DNA from: Scatosoma sp045660225
GTDB lineage: Bacteria > Bacillota > Clostridia > Christensenellales > Borkfalkiaceae
Assembly: GCA_045660225.1 (NCBI GenBank)
Contig: JAZRDK010000051.1
Location: 1-6,918, forward strand
Direction: 5' to 3'
Length of the DNA: 6,918 bases
The notes beneath the pieces were generated by a model. The model saw nothing but the letters and a program-made list of their open reading frames with translations, was not told where the DNA came from and did no database searches. Positions 6,546 to 6,918 of the stretch are shown here, one piece after another (the stretch's first letter is position 1; each line of letters opens with the position of its first letter). Made by a program: the position numbers and the translations under genes.

Positions 6546-6576
6546 CTTTCTTTATTATATTATAGCGTAAAGAAAG
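6546..6576. repeat. Perfect 9-bp inverted repeat in the rqcP-rpoB gap
   Basis: CTTTCTTTA (6546-6554) and TAAAGAAAG (6568-6576) flank 13 bases. The stem is AT-rich. On the - strand it is followed by GGTTTTTT and its loop contains the TATAAT of the predicted leftward promoter. It may be a leader RNA stem or a protein site; neither is proven. Confidence 0.45.
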
Positions 6577-6587
6577 CCAAAAGTAAA
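6559..6587 (-). promoter_or_regulatory. Probable promoter of the rqcP-ispDF-radA operon
   Basis: On the - strand, TTTACT (6587-6582), a 17-base spacer and a perfect TATAAT (6564-6559). A second, overlapping TATAAT lies at 6559-6554. Predicted start is near 6552, which leaves a leader of about 210 bases before rqcP. I found no better leftward promoter closer to 6343. If used, its transcript is antisense to the first part of the rpoB leader and crosses the rpoB promoter. Confidence 0.5.
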
Positions 6588-6697
6588 GCGTACGATAAAA
6601 AAAATTTCAAACCAAGACAAAAATTTCGATTTTTATCGATGAAAAGATATACTCGGTAGATCGCCTGAAAAATTATGCAAGGAGCAAAAAGAACAAA

Positions 6698-6918
6698 ATG
6701 GATTTACCTATTACCAAGTATGGCAAAACCGAAAGAAGAAAGTTCGGTAAAATCAACGAAGTTATCGATATTCCTGACCTCGTTGAAATCCAAAAAGACA
6801 GCTACAACACCTTCATCGAAGAAGGCATCAGCGAAGTTTTTGAAGATTTCTCGCCGATTACCGACTACTCCGACCATTTTGAGCTCTATTTCTTAGAGCA
6901 CAGATTTGGCGACAAACC
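6698..6918 (+). CDS. rpoB: RNA polymerase beta subunit, N-terminal 73 residues (partial)
   Basis: This is the start of the catalytic beta subunit of DNA-dependent RNA polymerase; the gene runs off the right edge. The visible part reads RRKFGKINEVIDIPDLVEIQ, then DSYNTFIEEG, FEDFSPITDY and FELYFLEHRFGD, which follow the universal RpoB N-terminus (R-x-F-x-x-I; L-x-x-I-Q-x-x-S-Y; F-L-x-x-G; F-x-x-x-x-P-I-x-D). The rifampicin region is outside the window. ATG 6698 is the only sensible start because no in-frame start lies upstream before the Shine-Dalgarno. AAGGAG ends 13 bases before it, an unusually long spacing. The gene is not preceded by rplL as in most Firmicutes but by its own promoter and a long leader, divergent from rqcP. 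Confidence 0.96.
   Translation, partial: MDLPITKYGKTERRKFGKINEVIDIPDLVEIQKDSYNTFIEEGISEVFEDFSPITDYSDHFELYFLEHRFGDK

Larger units (their letters stand above)
6439..6697 (+). promoter_or_regulatory. Long structured 5' leader of rpoB
   Basis: These 259 bases hold no convincing gene. ATGGC-gtaat-GCCGT (6459-6473) is a small hairpin. A larger one spans 6482-6516: GGGG/CCCC around an AAAAA loop, one C-T mismatch, a T-G wobble, five T-A pairs, a two-base bulge, then GGT/ACC. A 9-bp perfect repeat CTTTCTTTA/TAAAGAAAG brackets 6546-6576. GGTTTTTT (6482-6489) could instead pair with AAAAAACC (6538-6545), which excludes the large hairpin, so alternative folds are possible. No hairpin is followed by a + strand T-run, so I do not call a classical attenuator, and I recognise no known riboswitch. 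The 3' end carries AAGGAG at 6679-6684. Confidence 0.5.

Noticed and set aside
6675..6896. A 73-codon + strand frame overlapping the rpoB start
   Set aside because: It is out of frame with RpoB, which matches its family over every visible residue.
1..6918. Mobile element, CRISPR array, toxin-antitoxin or defence genes
   Set aside because: No transposase, integrase, regularly spaced repeats, target-site duplications or defence domains are visible. Every long coding stretch is accounted for by housekeeping or transport genes.

Overview
This window reads as ordinary chromosome from a Gram-positive, Clostridia-like bacterium. The signs are strong AAGGAG-type ribosome binding sites, near-consensus sigma-A-type promoters, a meso-diaminopimelate dehydrogenase, an RqcP-type S4 protein, a YwaF/TIGR02206 membrane protein and a DUF1540-like tail. 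Placement more exact than that (for example an uncultured gut Christensenellales-type lineage) is only a guess. I see no mobile element, CRISPR array, tRNA or rRNA, and no clear undescribed system.

Layout, left to right. Bases 2-121 (+) are the 3' end of a cysteine-rich, probably DUF1540-family gene, followed by a strong intrinsic terminator. A promoter region with inverted and direct repeats precedes a lone PTS EIIC-type membrane transporter at 275-1405 (+). A second promoter with an extended -10 drives ddh at 1528-2511 (+), which makes meso-DAP in one step. A 30-base perfect palindrome, T-rich on both sides, separates ddh from the convergent YwaF/TIGR02206 membrane protein at 2572-3408 (-). 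That gene has its own perfect-consensus promoter.

To its right lies a tight leftward operon, rqcP-ispDF-radA (6343 down to 3541). Its genes overlap by 4 bases and 1 base, and a palindromic terminator ends it. RqcP belongs to ribosome quality control, IspDF is a fused pair of MEP-pathway isoprenoid enzymes, and RadA is a recombination helicase. The 354-base gap at 6344-6697 separates this operon from rpoB (6698 to the right edge, +). It holds a perfect TTGACA-N17-TATAAT promoter firing right, a probable weaker promoter firing left, and a roughly 260-base rpoB leader with a good stem-loop and several mutually exclusive pairings.

The genes are mostly housekeeping: cell-wall precursor, isoprenoid precursor, ribosome rescue, DNA repair and transcription. 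The points that most deserve a second look are the structured rpoB leader with rpoB uncoupled from rplL, the rqcP-ispDF-radA gene order, the IspD-IspF fusion, and the orphan EIIC with its repeat-rich promoter.
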